Origin: Legionella geestiana
GTDB taxonomy: Bacteria; Pseudomonadota; Gammaproteobacteria; Legionellales; Legionellaceae
DNA: 64,000 nucleotides
Assembly: GCF_004571195.1 (NCBI RefSeq)
Contig: NZ_CP038271.1
Span: forward strand, 1,168,001 to 1,232,000
Direction: 5' to 3'
Part shown: positions 1 to 6,697 of the stretch, in pieces
Numbering within the stretch: the stretch's first letter is position 1
Layout of the letters: every line of letters starts with the position of its first letter
The notes under the pieces: generated by a model
Seen by the model: the letters and a program-made list of their open reading frames with translations, nothing else
The model's database searches: none
Told to the model about the DNA's origin: nothing
Made by a program: the position numbers and the translations under genes

Positions 1-1
1 T

Positions 2-193
2 GGCGCCGGCGCTGATACCGATGGTCAGGTACTGGTCTGGCATGACGCCCTTGGCCTGCAGTCGGTTTTCAAGCCCAAATTTGTGCGCCGCTTCGCAGAG
101 AGCGAGCCCCTGCTGCTTGAAGCCATCAACCAGTATGCTGATGCGGTTCGCAAACAGCATTATCCGGCAGAAATTCACGCTTTTCAGGAGTAA
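2..193 (+). CDS. panB: 3-methyl-2-oxobutanoate hydroxymethyltransferase, C-terminal part
   Basis: The window opens inside this gene; only the last 63 codons are present. It catalyses the first step of pantothenate synthesis, ketopantoate from 2-oxoisovalerate and methylene-THF, in the cytoplasm. The visible part carries the PanB C-terminal signature: GAG, then DGQVLVWHDALGL, then KPKFVRRF. The stop is three bases before panC, which catalyses a later step, so the two are almost certainly one operon. The N-terminal active site lies outside the window. Confidence 0.9.
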   Translation, partial: GAGADTDGQVLVWHDALGLQSVFKPKFVRRFAESEPLLLEAINQYADAVRKQHYPAEIHAFQE

Positions 194-196
194 ACC

Positions 197-982
197 ATGC
201 GCTGTTTGCGTACCGTTTCGGAGCTGCGCGAGGCTTTGCGCACCCCCTCAGCATCCCTTACAACCGGTTTTGTGCCCACTATGGGCAACCTGCATGCGGG
301 ACACCTTTCCTTACTGGAGCGCAGTGTTGCTGAAAATACACGCACAATTGCAAGTATTTTTGTCAATCCAACCCAGTTTAATGCTGAAGCTGATTTTCGG
401 CTTTATCCGCGTACCCTTGATGACGATCTTGCGCTTCTTGAGAAGGCCGGGGTGGCATATTGTTTTCATCCAGACCCCTCCGAGATGTATCCTGATGATT
501 TCAGCTTTCAGGTGCAGGAAAACCGCCTGGCACTCCCCATGGAAGGCAACAGTCGTCCCGGGCATTTCACCGGCATGCTGACGGTGGTGTTGAAACTCTT
601 GAATCTCACCCGCCCCACACGCGCTTACTTTGGGGAGAAAGATTACCAGCAGGCGTCTCTGGTGAGCGCCATGGTAAAGGCCTTCTTTCTTGAAACAGAC
701 ATCATCGTCTGCCCGACCATCCGTGAAGCCTCTGGCCTCCCCTTCAGCTCACGCAACCGGCGCCTCAATGCCGAAGAACGCCAGACAGCCGACACCTTTG
801 CCCGCATTTTTCATGCAGGCAGCCCCCTTGAAGCGACCAGAAACGCCCTTGAAGCGGCAGGGATTGCAGTCGATTATCTGGAGGAGCATGCGGGGCGCCG
901 CTTTGTGGCGGTTAAGATTGGTGATATTCGGCTGATTGATAACACAGAAACCCTTAATGCGAACAGGGAACCATCCTCCTGA
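197..982 (+). CDS. panC: Pantothenate synthetase
   Basis: ATP-dependent ligase joining pantoate and beta-alanine to give pantothenate, the coenzyme A precursor. The 261-residue frame shows the family's ATP-binding motif near residue 28 (PTMGNLHAGHLSL), GEKDYQQ in the middle, and SSRNRRL, the KMSKS-like loop. It begins three bases after the panB stop with an upstream GGAG, consistent with translational coupling. It is slightly shorter than the usual 280 residues because the C-terminal domain is trimmed, but all catalytic motifs remain. After its stop comes the start of the peptide locus, so this is the chromosomal left border of that accessory region. Confidence 0.95.
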   Translation: MRCLRTVSELREALRTPSASLTTGFVPTMGNLHAGHLSLLERSVAENTRTIASIFVNPTQFNAEADFRLYPRTLDDDLALLEKAGVAYCFHPDPSEMYPDDFSFQVQENRLALPMEGNSRPGHFTGMLTVVLKLLNLTRPTRAYFGEKDYQQASLVSAMVKAFFLETDIIVCPTIREASGLPFSSRNRRLNAEERQTADTFARIFHAGSPLEATRNALEAAGIAVDYLEEHAGRRFVAVKIGDIRLIDNTETLNANREPSS

Positions 983-1030
983 AGTAAAGCTGCAGAATTT
1001 TTTGATTAAAATCCAATCAATCGAAATATA

Positions 1031-1100
1031 TGCACTATACTTATAGCTAGTAAGGATGCTCACCCTGTTTTGCAGGAAGCGCTGTTGGAGGAAATAAGCA
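1031..1100 (+). promoter_or_regulatory. Conserved promoter/leader of peptide gene 1
   Basis: A TATACT -10-like hexamer at 1036-1041 follows a TGCAC. A leader with GTAAGGATGCT and GCAGGAAGC leads to a strong GGAGGAA ribosome site before the ATG at 1101. The same block recurs before the other two peptide genes. I see no good -35, so an activator or a special sigma factor may be needed; this is inference. Confidence 0.6.
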
Positions 1101-1292
1101 ATGAATCGTGAAAGCACCATTAAACAGCTGGTTCATGACTTTGAATGTAAAGCACATAACCTGCCGGACTCCACACTTGAGCTACTGGAGGCTGGAAAAC
1201 TCGTTATTCAACTGGCTCGACCCGTTGATGGAGAAGCTGGAGGAAAAAAAGACCCGGGAGTACAAGTTGCCAGACAAAGAGTCAAGCCATAA
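1101..1292 (+). CDS. Leader-peptide precursor 1 (63 aa, exported peptide candidate)
   Basis: First of three tandem paralogous small genes. Residues 1-48 are nearly identical in all three copies, while the last 13-15 residues differ. The precursor has no membrane segment. It carries the hydrophobic register of a C39-peptidase leader: leucines at -12, -7, -5 and -4 before an Ala-Gly at residues 31-32. A second candidate site is the Gly-Gly at 47-48. The tail after Gly48 is KKDPGVQVARQRVKP, basic and without Cys, Ser or Thr. The strong GGAGGAA ribosome site, conservation across copies and the downstream C39 ABC exporter argue that this is a real gene. No close named family is recognised. Likely a secreted peptide (bacteriocin-like or signal); the activity is unknown. 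Confidence 0.8.
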   Translation: MNRESTIKQLVHDFECKAHNLPDSTLELLEAGKLVIQLARPVDGEAGGKKDPGVQVARQRVKP

Positions 1293-1341
1293 GAATAACT
1301 TTCTTTAAGACTGTTATCACTTTGTCAGATATGTGCAAACC

Positions 1342-1413
1342 ATGCCGGCATTTAGGCATTTAATTACCCTAAAAAGCTCGCTGACAGACGCAACAGGCCC
1401 TGTAAACGGGCCT
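1342..1413 (+). terminator. Two hairpins after peptide gene 1
   Basis: Hairpin A (1342-1359) pairs ATGCC with GGCAT. Hairpin B (1395-1413) pairs AGGCCC with GGGCCT around TGTAAAC. Both recur after each peptide gene. There is only a weak T-rich tail, so termination is plausible but an RNA-stability or processing role is also possible. Confidence 0.5.
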
Positions 1414-1775
1414 CTCATTCCATTAAGCCCGCTGCACACCCCATAACGATGCCAAATCTGAATATCAGTTAAGACTGTAATTGCATCATATAGCAACTAT
1501 CTTGAGCCAAAAACTCAAGGCAGTTACCGCTTCCAAATAAGCCATTGTATTTAATAGGCTTTTATGTGGTCTGGGCTGAGTGCCGCGAAGCCCGGTATCG
1601 GGAATCGCCGTTGGCCGGATGTTTTCTTGTGCATCCTGTCCCGCGCTTATCAGCGCAGGCTACGGTGCCATTTTTAAATAAATTATTGCATTTAAAAGAA
1701 TTTAGTAGGATGGATACACGCAGGCCATCTTCTAACAGATGTATTTTTGTTTATTTTTTATACATCTTGGGGGTT
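1414..1775. other. Gap between peptide units 1 and 2, with a GC-rich hairpin patch
   Basis: No convincing gene. The flanks are AT-rich, but about 1565-1670 is a GC-rich patch with a CTGGGCT/AGCCCGG stem and a GCGC-TTATCA-GCGC hairpin. It resembles an extragenic palindromic repeat that entered this spacer, because the spacer between units 2 and 3 lacks it. No second copy was noticed in the window. Confidence 0.35.
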
Positions 1776-1845
1776 GTGCACTATACTAAAAGTTAGTAAG
1801 GATGCTAAACCTGTTTGCAGGAAGCAATGTTGGAGGAACACAACG
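1776..1845 (+). promoter_or_regulatory. Conserved promoter/leader of peptide gene 2
   Basis: TTGTGCACTATACT with TATACT at 1782-1787, then GTAAGGATGCT, TTTGCAGGAAGC and a GGAGGAA ribosome site. It is colinear with the blocks before peptide genes 1 and 3. A run of T residues (TATTTTTTATACA) lies upstream in units 2 and 3 but not in unit 1. Confidence 0.6.
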
Positions 1846-2034
1846 ATGAATCGTGAAAGCACCATTAAACAGCTGGTTCATGACTTTGAATGTAAAGCAC
1901 ATAACCTGCCGGATTCCACACTGGAATTACTGGAAGCGGGAAAACTCGTTATTCAACTGGCTCGTCCTGTCGAGGGGGAAGCTGGAGGAAAAGGGGCGGG
2001 CGTAAAAATAGCTGTCCCAAGAATCCGACCTTAA
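1846..2034 (+). CDS. Leader-peptide precursor 2 (62 aa, exported peptide candidate)
   Basis: Second copy. The ATG at 1846 is chosen because it follows GGAGGAA and matches the start of the other two copies; an open frame extends upstream to 1747 but has no support there. Residues 1-48 differ from copy 1 by a single Asp-to-Glu change. The tail after Gly48 is KGAGVKIAVPRIRP. The coding DNA of the leader is also almost identical to copy 1, so the duplication is recent or kept uniform by gene conversion, while the tails have diverged. That pattern fits a constant leader recognised by one exporter and a variable active end. Confidence 0.8.
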   Translation: MNRESTIKQLVHDFECKAHNLPDSTLELLEAGKLVIQLARPVEGEAGGKGAGVKIAVPRIRP

Positions 2035-2082
2035 GAACCGCTGTCGGGAAAAAGTTAACGCCTTGTCAAATACATTCAAACC

Positions 2083-2155
2083 ATGCCGGTATCCCGGCAT
2101 TCAATCTAACCTGAATGGATAGTCGGTAGATGCAGCAGGCCCGGCAAACGGGCCT
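2083..2155 (+). terminator. Two hairpins after peptide gene 2
   Basis: Hairpin A (2083-2100) is a perfect ATGCCGG/CCGGCAT stem with a TATC loop. Hairpin B (2137-2155) is AGGCCC/GGGCCT. The stems are kept relative to units 1 and 3 although loops differ, which supports function at the RNA level. Confidence 0.55.
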
Positions 2156-2309
2156 CTAATTCACCATCAGGCCTTGCACACACTATACCGATGCCAAATC
2201 AAAGTACCATTTGAAGATAGTCAATGCGCATAATAACGGCTAAATACACCCGCTGAATATCTTCTTAACGATACATTTTTTTGTGTATTTTTTATGCAAA
2301 CAAAAAATT

Positions 2310-2378
2310 GTGAACTATACTTAAAAGTGTAAGGACACTCAATCTGTTTACAGGAAGTATTACTGGAGGAACACTGAG
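2310..2378 (+). promoter_or_regulatory. Conserved promoter/leader of peptide gene 3
   Basis: TGTGAACTATACT with TATACT at 2316-2321, then GTAAGGACACT, TTACAGGAAG and a GGAGGAA ribosome site before the ATG at 2379. It is the most diverged of the three copies, yet the -10, the CAGGAAG block and the ribosome site are unchanged. Confidence 0.6.
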
Positions 2379-2564
2379 ATGAATCGAGAGAGTGCGATTA
2401 AAAAGCTCGTACATGACTTTGAATGTAAAGCGAACAATCTGCCAGATTCAACACTGGAACTGCTTGAGGCTGGAAAACTGGTTATTCAATTGACCCGCCC
2501 CGTCGAAGGAGAAGCTGGAGGAAAAGGTGGCGCTTACGTCAAAGTTCCAACAATTCGAGGATAA
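2379..2564 (+). CDS. Leader-peptide precursor 3 (61 aa, exported peptide candidate)
   Basis: Third copy. Differences from copies 1 and 2 in the leader are conservative: Thr6 to Ala, Gln9 to Lys, His19 to Asn, Ala39 to Thr. The tail after Gly48 is KGGAYVKVPTIRG. The hydrophobic register before Ala31-Gly32 and the Gly47-Gly48 pair are both kept, so either could be the cleavage site. The single Cys at residue 16 lies in the leader part and is conserved in all three. This copy sits nearest to the export operon, which begins 233 bases downstream. No modification enzyme is encoded nearby. Confidence 0.8.
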   Translation: MNRESAIKKLVHDFECKANNLPDSTLELLEAGKLVIQLTRPVEGEAGGKGGAYVKVPTIRG

Positions 2565-2612
2565 GGCAACGGTATCAAGAGCATTTATACCTGTTCGATA
2601 AATATCGAAATA

Positions 2613-2685
2613 ATGTCGGTACAACGGCATTCTAACTACCCATAAAGAGTTGCCAATAGATGCAGCAGGCCCTTTAAGCGGGCCT
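2613..2685 (+). terminator. Two hairpins after peptide gene 3
   Basis: Hairpin A (2613-2630) is ATGTCG/CGGCAT, where a G-T pair replaces a G-C pair without losing the stem. Hairpin B (2667-2685) is AGGCCC/GGGCCT. They separate the last peptide gene from the export operon. Confidence 0.5.
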
Positions 2686-2797
2686 CTCATCCCCCCACAA
2701 ATCCGTCACACACTCCTCTAAACTGCTAAATTTCGATTCAACCGCGTTTAAATGAGCTATACTGAGCCTATGGAACACCTATTTTATAAGGCCTGCC

Positions 2798-3247
2798 ATG
2801 GATAACTCAACGCAGGAGCATCTGGATGTATATGCGTTCTTAAAACAGTCTTCCTTTTTCAGCATGCTCAGCAAAAATGCCTTGTGGCCACTGGCATGTC
2901 TCGCGCAAATACGCACATTTTCACCGATGGAAATCATCATTGATGAAGGGGTTGACCCGGTCGGGATATTTATCCTGAAAAAGGGAACTGTAGAAATTTT
3001 TAAGCAGCTTGCTCCCGATAAAATTCTGACCCTGACTCAGCTTTCCGCAGGCGATATCATCGGCGAGATTTCAGTTATCGACAAGCTCAAAACCACGGCA
3101 TCGGTAAGGGCTATCGATGAGGTTGAAGCCGTTTTTATCTCCGAGTGGGATTTTACCACTCAGATGCATGCCTATCCTGAAATTGGACTGCAGTTGTTAC
3201 CCGTTCTGGCTCATAGACTCAGGATTGTCTACGAGAAAATGCGATGA
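2798..3247 (+). CDS. Cyclic-nucleotide-binding-fold protein, first gene of export operon
   Basis: A 149-residue stand-alone cNMP-binding beta-roll without a DNA-binding domain. The fold is shown by the glycines around residues 51-64 and the phosphate cassette GEISVIDKLKTTASVRA at 89-105. Gly89 and Glu90 are kept, but the Arg that binds the cyclic phosphate is Thr99, so cAMP or cGMP binding is doubtful or altered. Such domains occur beside microcin-type exporters of the NHLP class, where they may gate the transporter. A TATACT at 2758-2763 could be its promoter. It overlaps the HlyD start by four bases (ATGA). A nucleotide cyclase gene lies at the other end of the locus, which hints at a regulatory link. 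Confidence 0.8.
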   Translation: MDNSTQEHLDVYAFLKQSSFFSMLSKNALWPLACLAQIRTFSPMEIIIDEGVDPVGIFILKKGTVEIFKQLAPDKILTLTQLSAGDIIGEISVIDKLKTTASVRAIDEVEAVFISEWDFTTQMHAYPEIGLQLLPVLAHRLRIVYEKMR

Positions 3248-4521
3248 AAGAAACAGACGCCTATCGCAAAGAGGCCATAGAGCAGCTTCATCATAAAGAC
3301 GAATATCAGGAAGCCATTAAAATTCTGAGGCCGGTTGCGTGGCTCTATCCTTTTACCTTCCTTATCCTGTTTTTGAGCGGTATACTCTGGGTTTTATTTG
3401 GCACCATCACTACACAGGTAGCCGGGGAAGGCGTGCTGCTTGCAAAAGACGCTGAAATCATTAGCGTCATGTCGCCAGAGGAAGGCGGCTATGTAGAAAA
3501 AATGTATGTCACGCCCGGAGAAAAAATCACCAAAGGTCATTTACTGGCCTCTTTAAAAAGTCCCGTTATCAATCAGAAAATTGACGCCCTGGAACGTGAA
3601 CTCAAAAAAGAAAAAGAGAAACTCAGCACACTCGAAAACCTTGCAAAAAATGAAATCAGCGACCGGGAAAAAGAAACCGAGTATTCGCGCAATAAGCTTC
3701 AAAATATCCTCACCACAATGGAGTCAAAAAAAACACATCTTTCTACTTTATTAGTCGTTCAGGAAGCTGCTTTTAAAAAGGGCATTATCTCCCTTTTAGA
3801 CGTCTCTCAAACTCGCATAAACTATTTAGACACCATCGAAGATATAACAAATACCGAAAATGATATTAATGACTTAAAAAAAAATCTCAGTGATTATATC
3901 GAATCGTGGAAGGTAAAAATACGTGACCAGGAAAACAAGGTTATGCAGGCTGAATTCAGTCTACGCAGGTTACAGGGACGTTCTGCAATTGAAAAAAACA
4001 TACTCAGCCCAACGGATGGTATTATCTATTCAAATTACGCAAATACCGGGGATTACCTCGCCAAAAATCATAAAATAACTGACATTATTACGGCCAGCAA
4101 TACGCTTGAGGTACTTGCGTTTGTACCGGCCAGATACGGTAAAAAACTGGCACCTGGCATGCCAGCCAAAGTATTTCCAAAACACATTGATGCACTAAAA
4201 TACGGTGGCCTCATGGGCAAGGTCTATTTTGTCAGTGAAATGCCCGTCAGTAAAAAAAGCATTGAGAATCACCTGGAAAACCCTGAATTTGTACAGCTGT
4301 TTCTACAACAGGGGCCTGTGTTTGAGGTGCGCATTAAGCTTGAAAAAAAGCCAGCCAATCCAAGTGGCTATCGCTGGACAACCTCTCAGGGCCCCGCAGC
4401 AAAAATTACGATAGGAGCAGTTGCTGATGTTCATATCATTGTGAAAAAACAAACGCCGATTTCTGTCATCATACCTGTCGCAAAATCGGCAAAAAACTGG
4501 CTGGTGAATTCTGATGGTTGA
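3244..4521 (+). CDS. HlyD-family periplasmic adaptor of the peptide exporter
   Basis: A 425-residue membrane-fusion protein: a cytoplasmic N-terminus, one membrane helix at about 33-55, a biotinyl-lipoyl half near residues 75-105, a long charged coiled coil at about 110-240, then the second lipoyl half and a beta-barrel region. It would link the inner-membrane ABC transporter to an outer-membrane channel. No TolC-like gene is in the window, so a chromosomal TolC is presumably used. It starts within the previous stop (ATGA) and overlaps the next gene by eight bases. Within the HlyD group it resembles the adaptors of NHLP-type bacteriocin export systems. Confidence 0.85.
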   Translation: MKETDAYRKEAIEQLHHKDEYQEAIKILRPVAWLYPFTFLILFLSGILWVLFGTITTQVAGEGVLLAKDAEIISVMSPEEGGYVEKMYVTPGEKITKGHLLASLKSPVINQKIDALERELKKEKEKLSTLENLAKNEISDREKETEYSRNKLQNILTTMESKKTHLSTLLVVQEAAFKKGIISLLDVSQTRINYLDTIEDITNTENDINDLKKNLSDYIESWKVKIRDQENKVMQAEFSLRRLQGRSAIEKNILSPTDGIIYSNYANTGDYLAKNHKITDIITASNTLEVLAFVPARYGKKLAPGMPAKVFPKHIDALKYGGLMGKVYFVSEMPVSKKSIENHLENPEFVQLFLQQGPVFEVRIKLEKKPANPSGYRWTTSQGPAAKITIGAVADVHIIVKKQTPISVIIPVAKSAKNWLVNSDG

Positions 4522-6697
4522 ATTTGATTTCACCCTGGCGGAACCAGAGGTTCGCCATAAACGTGCTAAAACGCCGACCATTCTGCAGATGGATGCGATG
4601 GAGTGTGGGGCTGTCTGTATGTCCATTATCCTTGCCTATCATGGATTACATATTTCACCGGAAAAAGCACGGGAAGCCTGTGGCGTGACTCGAGATGGCT
4701 CTAAAGCAATTAACATCATAAAAGCCGCACGAAATTTTGGCATGGAGGCCGAAGGAACGCGGATTAGCGACATTGATTCTCTGCGCTATAAAAAGACACC
4801 CTTTGTTGTGTTCTGGAAATTTGAGCATTATATCGTTGTTGAAGAAGTTGGTGATAAAAAGGTTTGGATAAACGACCCGGACACAGGACCAAGAAGTATC
4901 TCCATAGATGAATTTGATAAGGGATTTACTGGAGTTGTACTTCTTCTAAATCCAGGAAAAGACTTTCAAAAAGGCGGACATAAAGAACGCTCCATACTCG
5001 CGCTTTTCTCAAGTTATTTGCGTGGAGAATTTCAAGATATTTTGTACCTTTTTTTCATCACGATCCTATTGTCCATACCCCTGTCATCGCTCGCTTTTTT
5101 CTTGAAGGTTTATGTCGATGATGTACTCATCAACAATCAAAAACAATGGATGGTTGGCTGTGTAGCTGGAATGGGCATAGCAACTGTATCTGTCATTATT
5201 CTGACACGCATTCAGCAGGTCTTTATTCTTCGTTATCAAATTCGATTTTCAATTCAAAAAATACCGGAATTTTTTTGGAAGATACTGCAGTTGCCCATGC
5301 CTTTCTTCATCCAGCGTTCAACAGGGGACATTGCAAACCGAGTAACCATATATGACAAAATCGCACAAACAATAACCGAAAGATTTCCTCAAGCATTTAC
5401 GGATATGCTGAGCGTGACTATTTATACGATTTTTATTTTCATGATTAATCCTGTTATCGGATTTATTACGGCATTTATTACCGCCATCAATATCCTTGTT
5501 TTATTTTTTTTAAAGCGCAAAATTGTTGATGCCGGCAGGCGTGTATCCCAGGACAAAGCCAAACTATTTGGTATTGAATACAATGGCATTCATATTATTG
5601 AGGAGTTGCGGTTTCGCGGTGCGGAAAATCAGTTTTTCATGCGATGGGCCAGTTATCAGGCACGGCTTATGGAGTCTCGGCAAACACTTGAACTCTATAA
5701 CGCATGGGTCTCATCAATTCCTGGTGCCCTGTACTTTATTAATCTGGTGACTCTGGTCATCGTGGGCAGCTACTTTATTACTCAGGGCAGTATGACGGCG
5801 GGAGGCATGATAGCCATCTACACACTGCTGTTGACCTTTGCGACACCGGTGAAAACTGTTATCGAAGCATTACTTGAGCTCAATGAGTTAAAAGCCGATT
5901 TGCTGCGCATTATTGACATTAATTCCGCCTCAACACCTGCAAAAGCCGAAACGCCGCCTGCGAAGGAGAATGTCGAGTTTCTCCTTGAGATTAAAGATAT
6001 CATGTTTGGCTATTCCAAAATTGAAGCGCCAGTCCTTCTCGGTCTTGATATTGCACTGAAGCGTGGTAAAAGCCTTGCCATAACAGGCGTTTCCGGCAGT
6101 GGGAAATCCTCGCTTTCAAACCTTATCTGTGGGCTTTATGAGCCATGGTCCGGGAGTATTCTGTTTCGCGGCATTCCAATTCAGGATTACGACCCGACCG
6201 ATTTATTTAAACACATTGCGTATGTTGATCAAAATACGTTTCTCTTTGAGGGCAGCATTCGCGACAACCTGACCTTTAAGGATACCAGTATTTCTGATAA
6301 AGCCATTTATGAAGCGCTTGAAGCCGCCTGTGCAGTAGATATTGTCAAAACCAAGGGAGGACTTGACTTTCACATCACCGAAGGCGGGCGCAATATGAGT
6401 ACGGGTCAGGCGCAGCGCATTGAGCTTGCCAGAGCAATTCTCCGAAAGCCTGAACTCATGCTGCTGGATGAAGCCACCTCCGCGCTTGACTCCGTCACCG
6501 AGGCTCAGATTTATAATAATCTTCGCGCCATGCAATGCAGCTTCATCATTATCGCTCACCGTCTGAGTGCCCTGCGACACTGCGATGAAATCATGGTGAT
6601 AGAAGACGGTTCGGTCATCGAGTTTGGCAGCTATCAGGCTTTGATGGAAAAACGCGGTCGCTATTATGAGTTTGTGCAAAAGGATTTTCTGTCATGA
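4514..6697 (+). CDS. Peptidase-containing ABC transporter (C39 leader peptidase, TM, ATPase)
   Basis: A 727-residue fusion expected to cleave leaders and export the peptides. The C39 domain is intact: oxyanion Gln25, catalytic Cys31 in MECGAVCMS, His105 in EHYIVV, and Asp121 in NDPDTG. A six-helix membrane domain spans about 170-440. The ATPase shows Walker A GVSGSGKSS (about 526), a signature changed from LSGGQ to MSTGQ (about 628) and Walker B LMLLDEATSALD (about 650). Of the two transporters this is the peptidase/ATPase type of NHLP-class systems. The frame overlaps both neighbours, so the four genes are tightly coupled. The natural substrates are most likely the three precursors upstream. 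Confidence 0.92.
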   Translation: MVEFDFTLAEPEVRHKRAKTPTILQMDAMECGAVCMSIILAYHGLHISPEKAREACGVTRDGSKAINIIKAARNFGMEAEGTRISDIDSLRYKKTPFVVFWKFEHYIVVEEVGDKKVWINDPDTGPRSISIDEFDKGFTGVVLLLNPGKDFQKGGHKERSILALFSSYLRGEFQDILYLFFITILLSIPLSSLAFFLKVYVDDVLINNQKQWMVGCVAGMGIATVSVIILTRIQQVFILRYQIRFSIQKIPEFFWKILQLPMPFFIQRSTGDIANRVTIYDKIAQTITERFPQAFTDMLSVTIYTIFIFMINPVIGFITAFITAINILVLFFLKRKIVDAGRRVSQDKAKLFGIEYNGIHIIEELRFRGAENQFFMRWASYQARLMESRQTLELYNAWVSSIPGALYFINLVTLVIVGSYFITQGSMTAGGMIAIYTLLLTFATPVKTVIEALLELNELKADLLRIIDINSASTPAKAETPPAKENVEFLLEIKDIMFGYSKIEAPVLLGLDIALKRGKSLAITGVSGSGKSSLSNLICGLYEPWSGSILFRGIPIQDYDPTDLFKHIAYVDQNTFLFEGSIRDNLTFKDTSISDKAIYEALEAACAVDIVKTKGGLDFHITEGGRNMSTGQAQRIELARAILRKPELMLLDEATSALDSVTEAQIYNNLRAMQCSFIIIAHRLSALRHCDEIMVIEDGSVIEFGSYQALMEKRGRYYEFVQKDFLS

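Noticed and set aside
1545..1796. An 83-codon frame between peptide units 1 and 2
   Set aside because: Spans a GC-rich hairpin patch and an AT-rich promoter; no ribosome site and no similarity to the other spacers.
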